A stretch of DNA of 64,000 bases from Kriegella aquimaris (GCF_900103215.1 NZ_FNGV01000005.1:1-64000), one strand, 5' to 3'. Shown: positions 35,682 to 45,858, numbered from the stretch's first letter. The notes: generated by a model from the sequence alone, not told the origin. Numbers and translations: made by a program.

Positions 35682-36551
35682 ATGGCCACTAAAACAAAAA
35701 AGAGAAAGGAAATCAAGAGAAAGCTCTTACACAAGTATCGTTTGGTTATTTTGAACGAGAGTACTTTTGAAGAAAAAATATCCTTTAAGCTTAGCAGATT
35801 AAATGTTTTTGTTACAGGCACTCTGTGTATAATATGCCTTATTGGCTTGACAACCTTATTAATTGCGTTTACTCCTTTACGGGAATATATACCGGGATAT
35901 TCCTCTACCAAACTCAAAAAGCAGGCTACTGAGCTAACTTACAAAACAGATTCCTTAGTCAATGTGTTAAATTATACCAATAAGTATATAGAGAATATTA
36001 GATTGGTTCTGAGTGGCGATCTTGAAAACAGCGAGATAAATCGGGACTCAGTTTTTGAACGTTTTAAAATTGATCCTTCAACGGTTGATCTTAACCCTAT
36101 AAAGGAAGATTCGGTTCTTCGGGCCGAAGTTGCGATGGAAGACAAATACAATCTCTTCGAAAGAAACATTACCAAGACCGATTTAATTCTATTTCCGCCT
36201 ATAAGTGGAATTGTTTCTCAAATGTATGACCCTGAGAAGCGGCATTATGCCGTAGATGTCACTGCAGTGACCGACACTCCCGTTAAGGCGGTAGCCAAAG
36301 GAATTGTTATTTTTGCAGAATGGACGGCCGACACCGGATACGTTTTAATAATAGAACACAAGGACGGACTTTTAAGCGTATATAAACATAACGGATCACT
36401 TAGTAAAAGTCAAGGAGATTTAGTCAGGGCCGGGGAAGTTATAGCTTCAATTGGCAATACGGGAGAATTCACCACAGGGCCACACCTTCATTTTGAACTG
36501 TGGGACGATGGAAACCCGGTGAACCCTTTGGATTTTATTGATTTTAAATAA
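35682..36551 (+). CDS. M23-family (LytM) peptidoglycan endopeptidase, membrane-anchored
   Basis: From ATG 35682 the protein has 289 residues. A basic cytoplasmic start (MATKTKKRKEIKRK) is followed by one membrane helix (about 47-67), a helical linker, and an M23 domain (about 165-289). Metal ligands appear in RHYAVDVTA (HxxxD) and HLHFEL, so it is likely active. It would cut peptide cross-links in the periplasm. The GH3-like gene begins 5 bases downstream. Confidence 0.9.
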   Translation: MATKTKKRKEIKRKLLHKYRLVILNESTFEEKISFKLSRLNVFVTGTLCIICLIGLTTLLIAFTPLREYIPGYSSTKLKKQATELTYKTDSLVNVLNYTNKYIENIRLVLSGDLENSEINRDSVFERFKIDPSTVDLNPIKEDSVLRAEVAMEDKYNLFERNITKTDLILFPPISGIVSQMYDPEKRHYAVDVTAVTDTPVKAVAKGIVIFAEWTADTGYVLIIEHKDGLLSVYKHNGSLSKSQGDLVRAGEVIASIGNTGEFTTGPHLHFELWDDGNPVNPLDFIDFK

Positions 36552-36556
36552 ATGTC

Positions 36557-38056
36557 ATGTCCTTAAAGTCATTAGCTGCTCAATTATTTGCGAAAAATAT
36601 TCATCGAAAGACCAAAAAATGGGTCGACAACCCGATTGCGGCACAAAAAAATGTCTTTACCGAACTTGTGCAAAAAGCAAGTAATACAAAATTTGGGCAT
36701 GATCATGACTTTAAAAATATAAATTCCCACGCCGATTTTGTCAGGCTAGTACCTGTAAGAGATTATGAAGAGCTCAAGCCGTACATAAATAAGGTCGTTG
36801 CAGGGGAAAGTGATATTCTTTGGCCTGGCAAGCCTATTTATTTTGCCAAAACATCGGGTACCACCTCAGGTTCGAAATATATACCGATAACCGAAGAATC
36901 TATAAAGAAGCAGGTAGAGGCATCTCGAAATGCCATTTTGAATTACATTCATGAAACGGGTAATTCAGATTTTGTAGATGGAAAGATGATTTTTCTTCAA
37001 GGAAGTCCTGAACTTACCGAAAAAAACGGCGTAAAATTAGGTCGCCTTTCGGGCATATCTGCCCATTACGTGCCTAACTATCTACAAAAAAACCGTTTAC
37101 CTAGCTGGGAAACAAACTGCATTGAAGATTGGGAGACCAAAGTAAATGCAATAGTAAATGAGACGGTTAATGAGAACATGACCGTTATTGCCGGCATACC
37201 TTCTTGGGTACAAATGTACTTCGAAAAATTACAAGCCAAGACAGATAAGAAGGTTGGTGACCTTTTCAAAAACTTTCAGCTCTTTATTTATGGGGGGGTC
37301 AATTATGAACCCTATCGGGCAAAGTTCGAGAACCTGATAGGACGAAAAGTCGATAGTATCGAATTATTTCCTGCCAGTGAAGGCTTTTTTGCATATCAAG
37401 ATTCACAAAAAGATAAGGGGATGTTGCTCTTATTGAATCATGGTATCTTTTATGAATTTATCAAATCCGAAGAGTTTTTTGATGAGAAGGCCAAAAGAAT
37501 TACGCTGAAAGATGTGGAGCTTGAGGTTAACTATGTAATGATTATCTCTACAAATGCCGGTCTTTGGGCCTATAATTTGGGAGATACCATTCAGTTTATT
37601 TCTAAAAGTCCCTTTAAAATTATTGTTTCCGGTAGAATTAAACACTTTATCTCGGCCTTTGGCGAACATGTTATTGCCAAAGAAGTAGAGCAGGCCATGC
37701 AAGAAGCCATTTCGGAGACCGATGCCAGGGTAAACGAGTTTACTGTGGCACCTCAAATAGTTCCTGAACGAGATGAGCTTCCGTATCATGAATGGTTGAT
37801 TGAATTTGAAAAGTTGCCGACAGATATGAACAAGTTCATTAGTACATTAGACAACTCGTTGCAACGGCAAAACAGTTATTATTTTGATTTAATCGACGGT
37901 TCCATATTACAGACTTTGAAAATCACTTCTATAAAAGAGGGGGGATTTAACGAGTATATGAAATCAATAGGAAAACTGGGCGGTCAGAATAAGGTACAGC
38001 GGTTGTCAAACGACCGAAAATTGGCAGATGGCTTACATCAGTTCAAAAACCTGTAA
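36557..38056 (+). CDS. GH3-family acyl-adenylating protein
   Basis: This 499-residue protein matches the GH3 (auxin-responsive promoter) family, adenylate-forming enzymes that join acyl groups to amino acids in plants. Visible motifs are YFAKTSGTTSGSKYIP (ATP loop, about residues 95-110), ELFPASEGFFAYQ (about 275) and the C-terminal HVIAKEVEQAM. Bacterial members have no agreed substrate. The gene follows the M23 peptidase by 5 bases, an arrangement I recall from other flavobacteria. Confidence 0.88.
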   Translation: MSLKSLAAQLFAKNIHRKTKKWVDNPIAAQKNVFTELVQKASNTKFGHDHDFKNINSHADFVRLVPVRDYEELKPYINKVVAGESDILWPGKPIYFAKTSGTTSGSKYIPITEESIKKQVEASRNAILNYIHETGNSDFVDGKMIFLQGSPELTEKNGVKLGRLSGISAHYVPNYLQKNRLPSWETNCIEDWETKVNAIVNETVNENMTVIAGIPSWVQMYFEKLQAKTDKKVGDLFKNFQLFIYGGVNYEPYRAKFENLIGRKVDSIELFPASEGFFAYQDSQKDKGMLLLLNHGIFYEFIKSEEFFDEKAKRITLKDVELEVNYVMIISTNAGLWAYNLGDTIQFISKSPFKIIVSGRIKHFISAFGEHVIAKEVEQAMQEAISETDARVNEFTVAPQIVPERDELPYHEWLIEFEKLPTDMNKFISTLDNSLQRQNSYYFDLIDGSILQTLKITSIKEGGFNEYMKSIGKLGGQNKVQRLSNDRKLADGLHQFKNL

Positions 38057-38065
38057 TTTTAATTG

Positions 38066-38073
38066 TAATTTTG
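38066..38073 (+). promoter_or_regulatory. -7 promoter box for the DUF6909-like gene and perhaps the glycan operon
   Basis: TAATTTTG is a full TAnnTTTG match located in the 31-base gap, 15 bases before ATG 38088. It may let the following genes be transcribed apart from M23-GH3. Confidence 0.45.
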
Positions 38074-38087
38074 ATTGAAATGCTGTT

Positions 38088-39776
38088 ATGGGCAAAACAA
38101 CTGACACAACTCGCGCACAAGAATCCACCAACGCCATTGAGCGCTTGTATATTACCATGCGCCATTTGTTCAACCGTGGTTTTTATAAGCCTACAGGGGT
38201 TTCTGGTGAATCGTTAAAAAATGCATTATTACAATTACGGCCTGAAATTTATGGTTCTGTTGCCGAAGAAAAAGCAGAGCTCAGCGGTTTGATCTATGTG
38301 TTGGAACGCCTTCCCGAGGGTATTGAACAATGTCGTTTCATCAATTTGACATCTGATGAGGGTTACGGGAAATCGCAATTTAAGGCTATTGTTCCCCCGA
38401 AAAGAAGAAGAAACTGCTACCGCATCGATGAAGAACAGATGAACATTGAGATTACTCGTGGGCGATCTGACATTTACGATATCTTGACCCACCTTACTTT
38501 TTTATTCATCGAATCTGAAAAAATTTGTAAACGTGTTTTAATAGAAGATACAGACAAGACTATCCGCGATTGGACAAAGTTGGAAGCAGCAGCCCAAAAA
38601 AATCAACTTACACAAAGTGAAAGAGAGGTAGCCTTAATACATACGGCGAATATCTTAGCAAGACCGTTCGAAGAAATTATGGATATCCATAATTTCTTGG
38701 CTACAAAAAAGAATCCAGAGCGTTTTCTTAAAATCATCTATTGGTTGGGCAAGTTGGCTATTGAGGAAGAATTAACAGGAGACAAAAGGGTCATAACTTT
38801 TAGCGCGTTATTACGTGAACGTTTAGGGCATCATATCCATGGGGAGCGCTGGGCGGTATCCATCAAAGATGTATTGGCGAAAAAAGGACTATTAAAAAGA
38901 CCCATACATATTATTAGCGCGAATATGCATAGCGTAATGAATTCTTTGTTTGCCCGTAAAGCATTGTCTAAGGAATTTACCGATAGTGATGATTCGCTAA
39001 AAATATTTCAAGCATTAAGTTCCAGCCAGAATCTGGCTTTACAGAATAAAGTGAGTGCTGCTGCGAAGAAGAACGGTATGATTGCCATAGATGACTTGTC
39101 GGGTACCAATATTGATGTTCAGATTTTTGATTTGGCAAAATTGGGTCCTAGTGCATGCTGTTACGAAATGTCTGCGGAAATTTCAGAGGGCCAAAAACCT
39201 GTTATATTTGTCATGGACTATGCCTTTGGCGAGCAGGCCTATGAAACCATAGATGAACTTTTAAAGCCTTATAAAACCAAAGGCCGCAAAGATGTCTTTT
39301 TAAATATAGCATCTATATCGATTATGGGAAAGGCAGGCATTTTAGAGGGGGGAAAAGGTGATTTGATGATTCCATCGGCTCATATTTTTGAGGGAACGGC
39401 CGATAACTATCCTTTTAAAAATGAATTGTCCGCTTTTGATTTTAAAGGTCACGGTCTAGCGGTGTTTGAGGGGACCATGGTCACAGTTTTGGGCACATCA
39501 CTACAAAACAAGGATATTCTGAAATTTTTCCACCAATCCACATGGAATGTTATTGGTCTAGAAATGGAAGGGGTACACTATCAAAAGGCGATACAATCGG
39601 CCTCAAAAATACGCAAGAGTATACGAGAAGATGTAAAGGTGAGATATGCCTATTATGCATCTGATAATCCGCTTGAAACAGGAAGCACATTGGCTTCTGG
39701 AGGGCTAGGTACCACAGGTGTAAAGCCTACTTATTTGATAACAGACAAAATTTTACAACAAATATTCAATTCATAG
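38088..39776 (+). CDS. DUF6909-like protein with a nucleoside phosphorylase-like C-terminus
   Basis: This 562-residue soluble protein has no signal peptide. I associate it with DUF6909, a Bacteroidota family often near GH3 genes (from memory). The C-terminal third (about 345-560) contains YEMSAEISEGQKPVIFVMDYAFGEQ and VIGLEMEGVHYQKAIQ. The LEMEG segment resembles the catalytic MEG motif of purine nucleosidases and AMP nucleosidase. An enzyme acting on a nucleotide or nucleoside is therefore possible but unproven. It is 3 bases from the Wzz-like gene. Confidence 0.7.
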   Translation: MGKTTDTTRAQESTNAIERLYITMRHLFNRGFYKPTGVSGESLKNALLQLRPEIYGSVAEEKAELSGLIYVLERLPEGIEQCRFINLTSDEGYGKSQFKAIVPPKRRRNCYRIDEEQMNIEITRGRSDIYDILTHLTFLFIESEKICKRVLIEDTDKTIRDWTKLEAAAQKNQLTQSEREVALIHTANILARPFEEIMDIHNFLATKKNPERFLKIIYWLGKLAIEEELTGDKRVITFSALLRERLGHHIHGERWAVSIKDVLAKKGLLKRPIHIISANMHSVMNSLFARKALSKEFTDSDDSLKIFQALSSSQNLALQNKVSAAAKKNGMIAIDDLSGTNIDVQIFDLAKLGPSACCYEMSAEISEGQKPVIFVMDYAFGEQAYETIDELLKPYKTKGRKDVFLNIASISIMGKAGILEGGKGDLMIPSAHIFEGTADNYPFKNELSAFDFKGHGLAVFEGTMVTVLGTSLQNKDILKFFHQSTWNVIGLEMEGVHYQKAIQSASKIRKSIREDVKVRYAYYASDNPLETGSTLASGGLGTTGVKPTYLITDKILQQIFNS

Positions 39777-39779
39777 TAT

Positions 39780-40793
39780 ATGGGAAATCAAGTACCCTCT
39801 CAGAAACCTTCTGAGTCAGAAGAAATAGATTTGGCACAATTGTTCAGAATGGTTAGAACAGGCCTAGATAATATAGCTGAAGCATTCTTAAGGATATATT
39901 TGTTCCTTAGAAGAAATGCATTAAAGTTGGTCGGACTTGTTATTTTGGGTGTCGCGATTACTTTGGTACTCAATATGTTGGTTCCTGAAAAATTAAAAAA
40001 TGAAGTTATTGTAAGGTCCAATTTTGACAGTAGAAATTATTTGTACGATGCGATTGAGGAAATACAAGCTAATATCTCTGCAAAAGACACCATTTTCTTA
40101 CGAAAACTGGGTTTAGAACAGTATAATTTTAAAGGTTTTAAGATTGAGGTTGAACCTATTGAAGAATCAAAGGAGGAATTGGACAAGGATCATATAGAGC
40201 AGCAGATGAAGTATTTAGAACTTCTTCAAAATTTCAAGGACGAAAACTTTGTTCTCGATATTATACGGTCAGAACTCAACCGTAAAAGTATTTTGAATCA
40301 TCGCATTGTATTCAATTTTGGGGTTGCGAACCACAGTGAGGAAATAGTTCAAAAGGTAATGGAATACCTAAACAATAACACTTATTTTAAGGACGTTAAA
40401 GAAATATACCTACAGAATGCTTCAACTCGGATAACCCAAAACACAGAGTTGGTAAGGCAGATAGATGAACTCGTTTCAAATTACTCCAAAGGTTTAGCCG
40501 GACGCAATGATAAACGTGATCAAGCCACAATTATCATGGAGGGTGAAAATGGACTGAACATTCCAAGCCTCTTAAGTTTAAAAGCTAGACTCATAAAGGA
40601 AATTGAAGAAAAGAAACTCGATATTGTTCAGCAAACGGGGACTCTGACTATTGTTAACTTTGGAGAAACTCATAGAGTTAAGAAGCCTTTCTTTAGCAAA
40701 AGAATCGTTGCCTTTCCCATGTATCTAGTCATTGCCTTTTTTGTTGTTTCTTTTATAATGTATCTAAATAGGAAGGCTAACCAACTATCATAA
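39780..40793 (+). CDS. Wzz-like polysaccharide chain-length determinant
   Basis: The 337-residue protein has membrane helices near both ends (about 46-66 and 312-332) and a helical extracytoplasmic domain between them. It ends in a short basic tail (NRKANQLS), the layout of Wzz/PCP1 proteins that set O-antigen length. The conserved PxxP segment before the second helix is not obvious, so it is a distant member. Its stop overlaps the rfbB start by one base (TAATG), opening the polysaccharide operon. Confidence 0.75.
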   Translation: MGNQVPSQKPSESEEIDLAQLFRMVRTGLDNIAEAFLRIYLFLRRNALKLVGLVILGVAITLVLNMLVPEKLKNEVIVRSNFDSRNYLYDAIEEIQANISAKDTIFLRKLGLEQYNFKGFKIEVEPIEESKEELDKDHIEQQMKYLELLQNFKDENFVLDIIRSELNRKSILNHRIVFNFGVANHSEEIVQKVMEYLNNNTYFKDVKEIYLQNASTRITQNTELVRQIDELVSNYSKGLAGRNDKRDQATIIMEGENGLNIPSLLSLKARLIKEIEEKKLDIVQQTGTLTIVNFGETHRVKKPFFSKRIVAFPMYLVIAFFVVSFIMYLNRKANQLS

Positions 40794-41830
40794 TGGCTCG
40801 GAATTTATATTCTTATCGCCCTATATTGATTACCGGAGGTGCTGGATTCATAGGAAGTAATTTTATACCCTTTTTTTTAAGGCAAAACCCGTTGGTACAT
40901 GTCATAAATCTTGATAAGCTAACGTATGCTGGAAATCTAGAAAATTTGATAGAGGTAGAAAACAACGAGCACTACACGTTCTTAAAAGGCGATATTTGTG
41001 ACGAAGAGCTTGTTGAACAAATTTTTGATCAGCATAAGATTGAGGGGGTTATTCATTTTGCTGCCGAGTCACATGTTGACAACTCAATAGAAAAGCCAGC
41101 CGATTTTATCAAGACTAATATCAGAGGCACTTTTACCCTGCTAGAAGCAGCAAGAAAATTTTGGTTGAATTCGATTGGTCAGACAAGGAAAGGTTTTGAA
41201 AACGCTCGTTTTCATCATATTTCGACCGATGAGGTTTATGGGAGTTTGGGAGCAACAGGTTTTTTTAATGAAGAAACCCCATATGCACCCAATAGCCCTT
41301 ACAGTGCTTCAAAAGCTTCATCGGATTTCTTGGTAAGAAGCTATTTCCATACGTATGGTCTACCTGTAATCACAAGTAATTGTTCTAATAATTACGGCCC
41401 ACATCAGCACGATGAAAAATTGATTCCTACCATCATTCGAAAAGCATTGGCAAATGAACCTATACCTATCTATGGAGACGGCCAAAATATTAGGGACTGG
41501 CTTTACGTCATAGACCATTGTCGAGGTATCGATGCGGTATTTAATAAGGGCGAGATTGGCCAGACTTATGTTATAGGGGGTAATAGTGAATCCAATAATT
41601 TGTACATTGCCCAAACGATATGTAGCACTTTAGATGATCTTGCCCCAAAAAAAGGAGATAGTTATAAAAAGCAAATCAAATTTGTCAAAGATAGGCCTGG
41701 TCATGATTTTCGTTATGCGATCGATGCCACGAAAATAAAAAAAGCGTTAGGTTGGCAACCCAAAGAAAGTTTTGATTCGGGAATTCGTAAAACCATAGCA
41801 TGGTACCTAAATAAATATCAAAAAGTATAA
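40793..41830 (+). CDS. rfbB: dTDP-glucose 4,6-dehydratase
   Basis: This short-chain dehydrogenase family enzyme carries out the second step of dTDP-L-rhamnose synthesis, turning dTDP-glucose into dTDP-4-keto-6-deoxyglucose. The 345-residue protein shows GGAGFIGSN (NAD binding), the active-site [10 protein letters not shown], and YSASKASSD with the YxxxK pair. Length is standard. It overlaps the Wzz-like gene by one base and is followed by rfbA after one base. Confidence 0.95.
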   Translation: MARNLYSYRPILITGGAGFIGSNFIPFFLRQNPLVHVINLDKLTYAGNLENLIEVENNEHYTFLKGDICDEELVEQIFDQHKIEGVIHFAAESHVDNSIEKPADFIKTNIRGTFTLLEAARKFWLNSIGQTRKGFENARFHHISTDEVYGSLGATGFFNEETPYAPNSPYSASKASSDFLVRSYFHTYGLPVITSNCSNNYGPHQHDEKLIPTIIRKALANEPIPIYGDGQNIRDWLYVIDHCRGIDAVFNKGEIGQTYVIGGNSESNNLYIAQTICSTLDDLAPKKGDSYKKQIKFVKDRPGHDFRYAIDATKIKKALGWQPKESFDSGIRKTIAWYLNKYQKV

Positions 41831-41831
41831 A

Positions 41832-42689
41832 ATGAAGGGAATAGTTTTAGCGGGAGGTACTGGAACACGCTTATATCCTATAACTATGGCGGTTAGTAAG
41901 CAGTTGATGCCAGTTTACGATAAACCCATGATTTATTACCCCCTAGCTACGCTAATGTCCAGTGGTATTCAAGATATATTAATTATTACAACCCCTGAAG
42001 ATCAACCGTTGTTTAAGAAACTACTAGGAAACGGAGCGCAGTTTGGTTGTAGTTTTCAATATGCCATTCAGAAAAATGCAAATGGCTTGGCGGAGGCATT
42101 TATAATCGGTAAGAATTTTATTGGTAATGACAAAGTTGCCTTGATATTGGGAGATAATATTTTTTATGGTTCAGGCTTGGCTTCACTTCTTCAACAAAAC
42201 AACGATCCTGATGGCGGAGTAATTTATGGGTATCATGTTCAAGATCCAGAACGGTACGGTGTAGTTGACTTTGATTCTAATGGTATGGCGATTTCAATCG
42301 AGGAGAAACCGCTTCACCCAAAATCTAATTTTGCGGTTCCCGGTATCTATTTTTATGATAACGATGTGATTGAGATTGCAAGGCAAATAAAGCCTAGCCA
42401 AAGAGGGGAGCTCGAAATTACCGATATCAATAGGGAATATTTAAAAAGAAATAAGCTTAAAGTAAGTATTTTGGATCGCGGTACAGCCTGGCTCGATACT
42501 GGAACTTTTGAATCGTTAATGCAGGCATCTCAATTCGTGCAGGTTATTGAAGAACGACAAGGCTTGAAAATAGGGGCTATAGAAGAGATAGCTTACAGTA
42601 TGGGCTACATTGACAAAGAACAACTACATCGTTTAGCTAAGCCCTTAATAAATAGTGGATATGGTAGTTATCTTTTAAATCTTTCATAA
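41832..42689 (+). CDS. rfbA: Glucose-1-phosphate thymidylyltransferase
   Basis: RfbA makes dTDP-glucose from dTTP and glucose-1-phosphate, the first step to dTDP-L-rhamnose. The 285-residue protein has [13 protein letters not shown] at the N-terminus, [25 protein letters not shown] and [10 protein letters not shown], all diagnostic. It is co-operonic with rfbB and rfbC. Confidence 0.96.
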   Translation: MKGIVLAGGTGTRLYPITMAVSKQLMPVYDKPMIYYPLATLMSSGIQDILIITTPEDQPLFKKLLGNGAQFGCSFQYAIQKNANGLAEAFIIGKNFIGNDKVALILGDNIFYGSGLASLLQQNNDPDGGVIYGYHVQDPERYGVVDFDSNGMAISIEEKPLHPKSNFAVPGIYFYDNDVIEIARQIKPSQRGELEITDINREYLKRNKLKVSILDRGTAWLDTGTFESLMQASQFVQVIEERQGLKIGAIEEIAYSMGYIDKEQLHRLAKPLINSGYGSYLLNLS

Positions 42690-42707
42690 CACATAATTGG
42701 AAAATTA

Positions 42708-43253
42708 GTGAAAGTTACAGAAACTCAACTTAAAGGTTGTTTTATTATCGAACCGGACATATTTCAAGATGATAGGGGTGTTTTCTTTGAATCGTATCAA
42801 AAGAAAAGATTTGAAAGTGCAATTGGGAAAAGTGTAGCTTTTGTACAAGACAATCAATCGATATCAAAGCAAGGAGTGCTCAGGGGATTACATTTTCAGA
42901 AAAAAGAGCACGCCCAGGCGAAGTTGGTTCGGGTAATAAGAGGTGAAGTTTTAGACGTGATTGTAGATTTAAGGGTAGACAGCGACACCTTCGGAGAACA
43001 TTTCAAGACAAAGATATCTAGCGACAATCACAAAAGTATTTTTATACCAAAAGGTATGGCCCATGGTTTTTTAACTTTAAGCGAAGAGGTAATCTTTGCT
43101 TATAAATGCGATGACTACTACCATAGTGGGGCCGAGTGTGGTATTATTTATAATGACCCCGATTTAAATATAGATTGGGGCGATAGTGACAAAACGATTT
43201 TCCTTTCTGAAAAAGATAGACATTTGCCTCGTTTTAAAGAACTCTTTTCATGA
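42708..43253 (+). CDS. rfbC: dTDP-4-dehydrorhamnose 3,5-epimerase
   Basis: This cupin-fold epimerase is the third step of rhamnose synthesis. The 181-residue protein carries QDNQSISKQGVLRGLHFQ with the catalytic His, and FIPKGMAHGFLTL. The start is GTG 42708, with no better ATG nearby. Its end overlaps rfbD by 4 bases (ATGA). Confidence 0.94.
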   Translation: MKVTETQLKGCFIIEPDIFQDDRGVFFESYQKKRFESAIGKSVAFVQDNQSISKQGVLRGLHFQKKEHAQAKLVRVIRGEVLDVIVDLRVDSDTFGEHFKTKISSDNHKSIFIPKGMAHGFLTLSEEVIFAYKCDDYYHSGAECGIIYNDPDLNIDWGDSDKTIFLSEKDRHLPRFKELFS

Positions 43254-44035
43254 AAAACGTTTTGGTAACAGGGGCAGCGGGGCAGTTGGGTAGATGCATC
43301 AAAAAAGTAGCATCTAATTATAAGTCTTTATCCTTTGTTTTTAAAGATTCTAAAGATCTCGATATCACGAATAAAGAAAAAGTAGACGCTTTTTTTATTT
43401 CTGGAAATTTTGATTTTTGTATTAATTGTGCGGCGTATACCAATGTTGATGATGCTGAGCGTTTTCCTGAAATGGCCTATGCCGTAAATGCAGACGGCGT
43501 TAAGTGTTTGGCCGAGGCATGTAGTTCCAATGATGTGAAGTTGATTCATATTTCAACGGATTATGTTTTTGATGGAACGAAACAAAGTCCATATCTTCCC
43601 GAAGATGTTCCAAATCCTATAAATGCCTACGGCAAATCAAAACTTAGAGGAGAAAAGTATATACAAGAATTTTTAGAACAGTATTATATAGTAAGAACAT
43701 CATGGTTGTACTCAGAGTATGGGAACAATTTTTATAATACAATTCTCAAAAAAGCTAAAACGGAAAAGAAACTCTCCATAACTACAGATCAAATCGGTTG
43801 CCCGACAAATGCCAATAATTTGGCCCTATTTTTAATGGGATTTCTGAAAGCAGCAATCAAACCGTACGGTATTTATCATTTTACGGATGGTGAGGCTATG
43901 ACGTGGTACGAATTTGCTGCAAGAATACTACGCGAAAACAGGATGGATGACGTAGTTCGTCTAGAAAAAGTAAAGAATTATCGTACTTTTGCTGTTAGAC
44001 CTAAGAATAGTGTTTTAAAGATTAGACATGATTAG
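43250..44035 (+). CDS. rfbD: dTDP-4-dehydrorhamnose reductase (short C-terminus)
   Basis: RfbD is the last step of dTDP-L-rhamnose synthesis (NAD(P)H reduction). Motifs are VTGAAGQLGRCI (nucleotide binding), STDYVFDG and NAYGKSKLRGE with the YxxxK pair. The protein has 261 residues and stops just after RPKNSVL, where homologues usually carry about 25 more residues. Activity may persist, since the catalytic core is intact. The shortened end adjoins a 370-base region with no recognised gene, which may mark a recombination scar. Confidence 0.9.
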   Translation: MKNVLVTGAAGQLGRCIKKVASNYKSLSFVFKDSKDLDITNKEKVDAFFISGNFDFCINCAAYTNVDDAERFPEMAYAVNADGVKCLAEACSSNDVKLIHISTDYVFDGTKQSPYLPEDVPNPINAYGKSKLRGEKYIQEFLEQYYIVRTSWLYSEYGNNFYNTILKKAKTEKKLSITTDQIGCPTNANNLALFLMGFLKAAIKPYGIYHFTDGEAMTWYEFAARILRENRMDDVVRLEKVKNYRTFAVRPKNSVLKIRHD

Positions 44036-44068
44036 GTAAAAGTATATTAGAATAAAAATCGGATTTTT

Positions 44069-44395
44069 TTGAAATTATGTGTGAAACTATTAAAAAAGGT
44101 CTCGTGGGGTAAAGAGGTTCAAAAATTTCGAAAAAAACAAATTGAAAAGGTATGGGCACCAAATCAACACCCTTTAAGCGTCAATAGGTTGCTTTCTTTT
44201 TTAAAGATTGGTCCGGGTTATGTTTGCTTGCATACAAGCATGAAAGCGATAATTACCATAAGAATTGAGGTTTTTCGTGCTTTTGACAAAGGGTCTGAGT
44301 TGTGCATGCTCATTTCTAGAATTGGCTCACCACAGGCAAGAAACGGCGTTTATTCAACAGGTTACCTCTTTTTGAAAAAATTAAATTATCGATAA
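44069..44395 (+). CDS. Unrecognised ORF, possible gene remnant
   Basis: An open frame of 108 codons has only a TTG start at 44069 and no recognised domain. The product is basic and has odd segments (LKIGPGYVCLHTSMKAIITIRIEVF). It fills most of the gap between rfbD and the MBOAT gene (44036-44403). It could be a small real gene, a decayed remnant or chance. I see no insertion-sequence ends or inverted repeats. Confidence 0.25.
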   Translation: MKLCVKLLKKVSWGKEVQKFRKKQIEKVWAPNQHPLSVNRLLSFLKIGPGYVCLHTSMKAIITIRIEVFRAFDKGSELCMLISRIGSPQARNGVYSTGYLFLKKLNYR

Positions 44396-44403
44396 AAGTC
44401 AGT

Positions 44404-45858
44404 ATGCTTTTTAACTCCATTGATTTTGTCATTTTTTTCCCTGTAGTATTCGTTTTATACTGGGTTTGTTCCACGAATTTGCGTCTACGTAATAGTTTTA
44501 TCCTAGCATCCAGCTATGTATTTTATGGATGGTGGGATTGGAAATTCCTCGGATTAATCATTATTAGCTCATTTGTCGATTATTATGTAGGAAAAAAACT
44601 GGGAAAAGAAAAAAGTGAAAAAAGAAGAAAATTGCTGCTCTATCTGAGCTTATTTGTCAATTTGGGATTTTTATTGTATTTCAAATACTTTAATTTCTTT
44701 ATAGATTCTTTTGTAAGTGCGTTTACACTTTTGGGAAAGCCGTTGGAAATTTCCACTTTAAACATTGTTCTGCCAGTTGGAATCAGTTTTTATACTTTCC
44801 AGACATTGAGTTACACCATTGACGTGTATAGAAACAAATTAAGACCTACAGATAATATCTTATCCTTTTTTGCCTTTGTTGCGTTTTTCCCTCAATTAGT
44901 GGCTGGCCCAATTGAAAGGGCTTCACATCTTTTACCGCAATTTTCCAAATTATACCGATTCAATACTGATGAAGTTCGTTCTGGGTTGCAACTAATGCTT
45001 TGGGGCCTTTTTAAGAAGGTTGTTATAGCGGACAGATTGGCTATTCTAGTGAATACCGTCTATAATAATCCTGGGGCGTATAGTGGAATAGATTTTACAA
45101 TTGCCACATTGTTTTTTACTTTTCAAATTTATTGCGACTTTTCCGGTTATTCCGATATAGCAATTGGTCTTGCCCGAACCATGGGCTTTGATCTCATGAA
45201 GAATTTCGATAGCCCCTATTTTTCCAAATCCATTACCGAATTTTGGAGAAGGTGGCATATATCTTTATCTACATGGTTTAGGGACTATGTTTATATACCT
45301 CTAGGGGGAAGCAAAAAAGGAAAAAACAGAACTTATATAAATCTTTTCACAGTTTTTTTGGTTAGTGGGCTCTGGCATGGAGCGGCTATAACCTTTGTTA
45401 TATGGGGAGCCCTACATGGTGTTGTCATCGTGCTAGAAAAAGCTACTAAAACAATAAGGAATAATGTGTTTCGATTAATAGGACTTGATAAGGATGTTTT
45501 TTCCAATAGATTGTTTTTTGGGTTCGTTACATTTTCCATTGTTGCATTTGCTTGGATATTTTTCAGAGCTAATAGTTTTTCGGATGCCCAGCTTGTTATT
45601 TCTAAAATAGTAAGTTTAGAAATGTCTGAATTGAGTAAAGATATAGGATTATCCAATTTTAATTTCAATTTATCTATTGTTTTAATATTCACTTTGATTT
45701 TGATAGAGTATGCGAACAAACGTATATCTTTTAGTGGTTTTGTGAATAGCCAAAGTCGGGTTTTTCGATGGGCAATTTATACGGTTTCTATTCTCTTCAT
45801 ACTTTTTTATGGGGTATATGGTGAAGATTCCCCCGAGTTTATCTATTTCCAATTTTGA
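44404..45858 (+). CDS. MBOAT-family O-acyltransferase (AlgI/DltB-like)
   Basis: The 484-residue membrane protein has about 10-12 helices. Motifs are LPVGISFYTFQTLSYTIDVYR, FFPQLVAGPIERA, EFWRRWHISLSTWFRDYVYIPLGG and the catalytic histidine in SGLWHGAAITFVIWGALHG. It would pass acyl (probably acetyl) groups across the membrane to a glycan. The next gene encodes an SGNH protein, the usual partner that completes transfer. Confidence 0.9.
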   Translation: MLFNSIDFVIFFPVVFVLYWVCSTNLRLRNSFILASSYVFYGWWDWKFLGLIIISSFVDYYVGKKLGKEKSEKRRKLLLYLSLFVNLGFLLYFKYFNFFIDSFVSAFTLLGKPLEISTLNIVLPVGISFYTFQTLSYTIDVYRNKLRPTDNILSFFAFVAFFPQLVAGPIERASHLLPQFSKLYRFNTDEVRSGLQLMLWGLFKKVVIADRLAILVNTVYNNPGAYSGIDFTIATLFFTFQIYCDFSGYSDIAIGLARTMGFDLMKNFDSPYFSKSITEFWRRWHISLSTWFRDYVYIPLGGSKKGKNRTYINLFTVFLVSGLWHGAAITFVIWGALHGVVIVLEKATKTIRNNVFRLIGLDKDVFSNRLFFGFVTFSIVAFAWIFFRANSFSDAQLVISKIVSLEMSELSKDIGLSNFNFNLSIVLIFTLILIEYANKRISFSGFVNSQSRVFRWAIYTVSILFILFYGVYGEDSPEFIYFQF

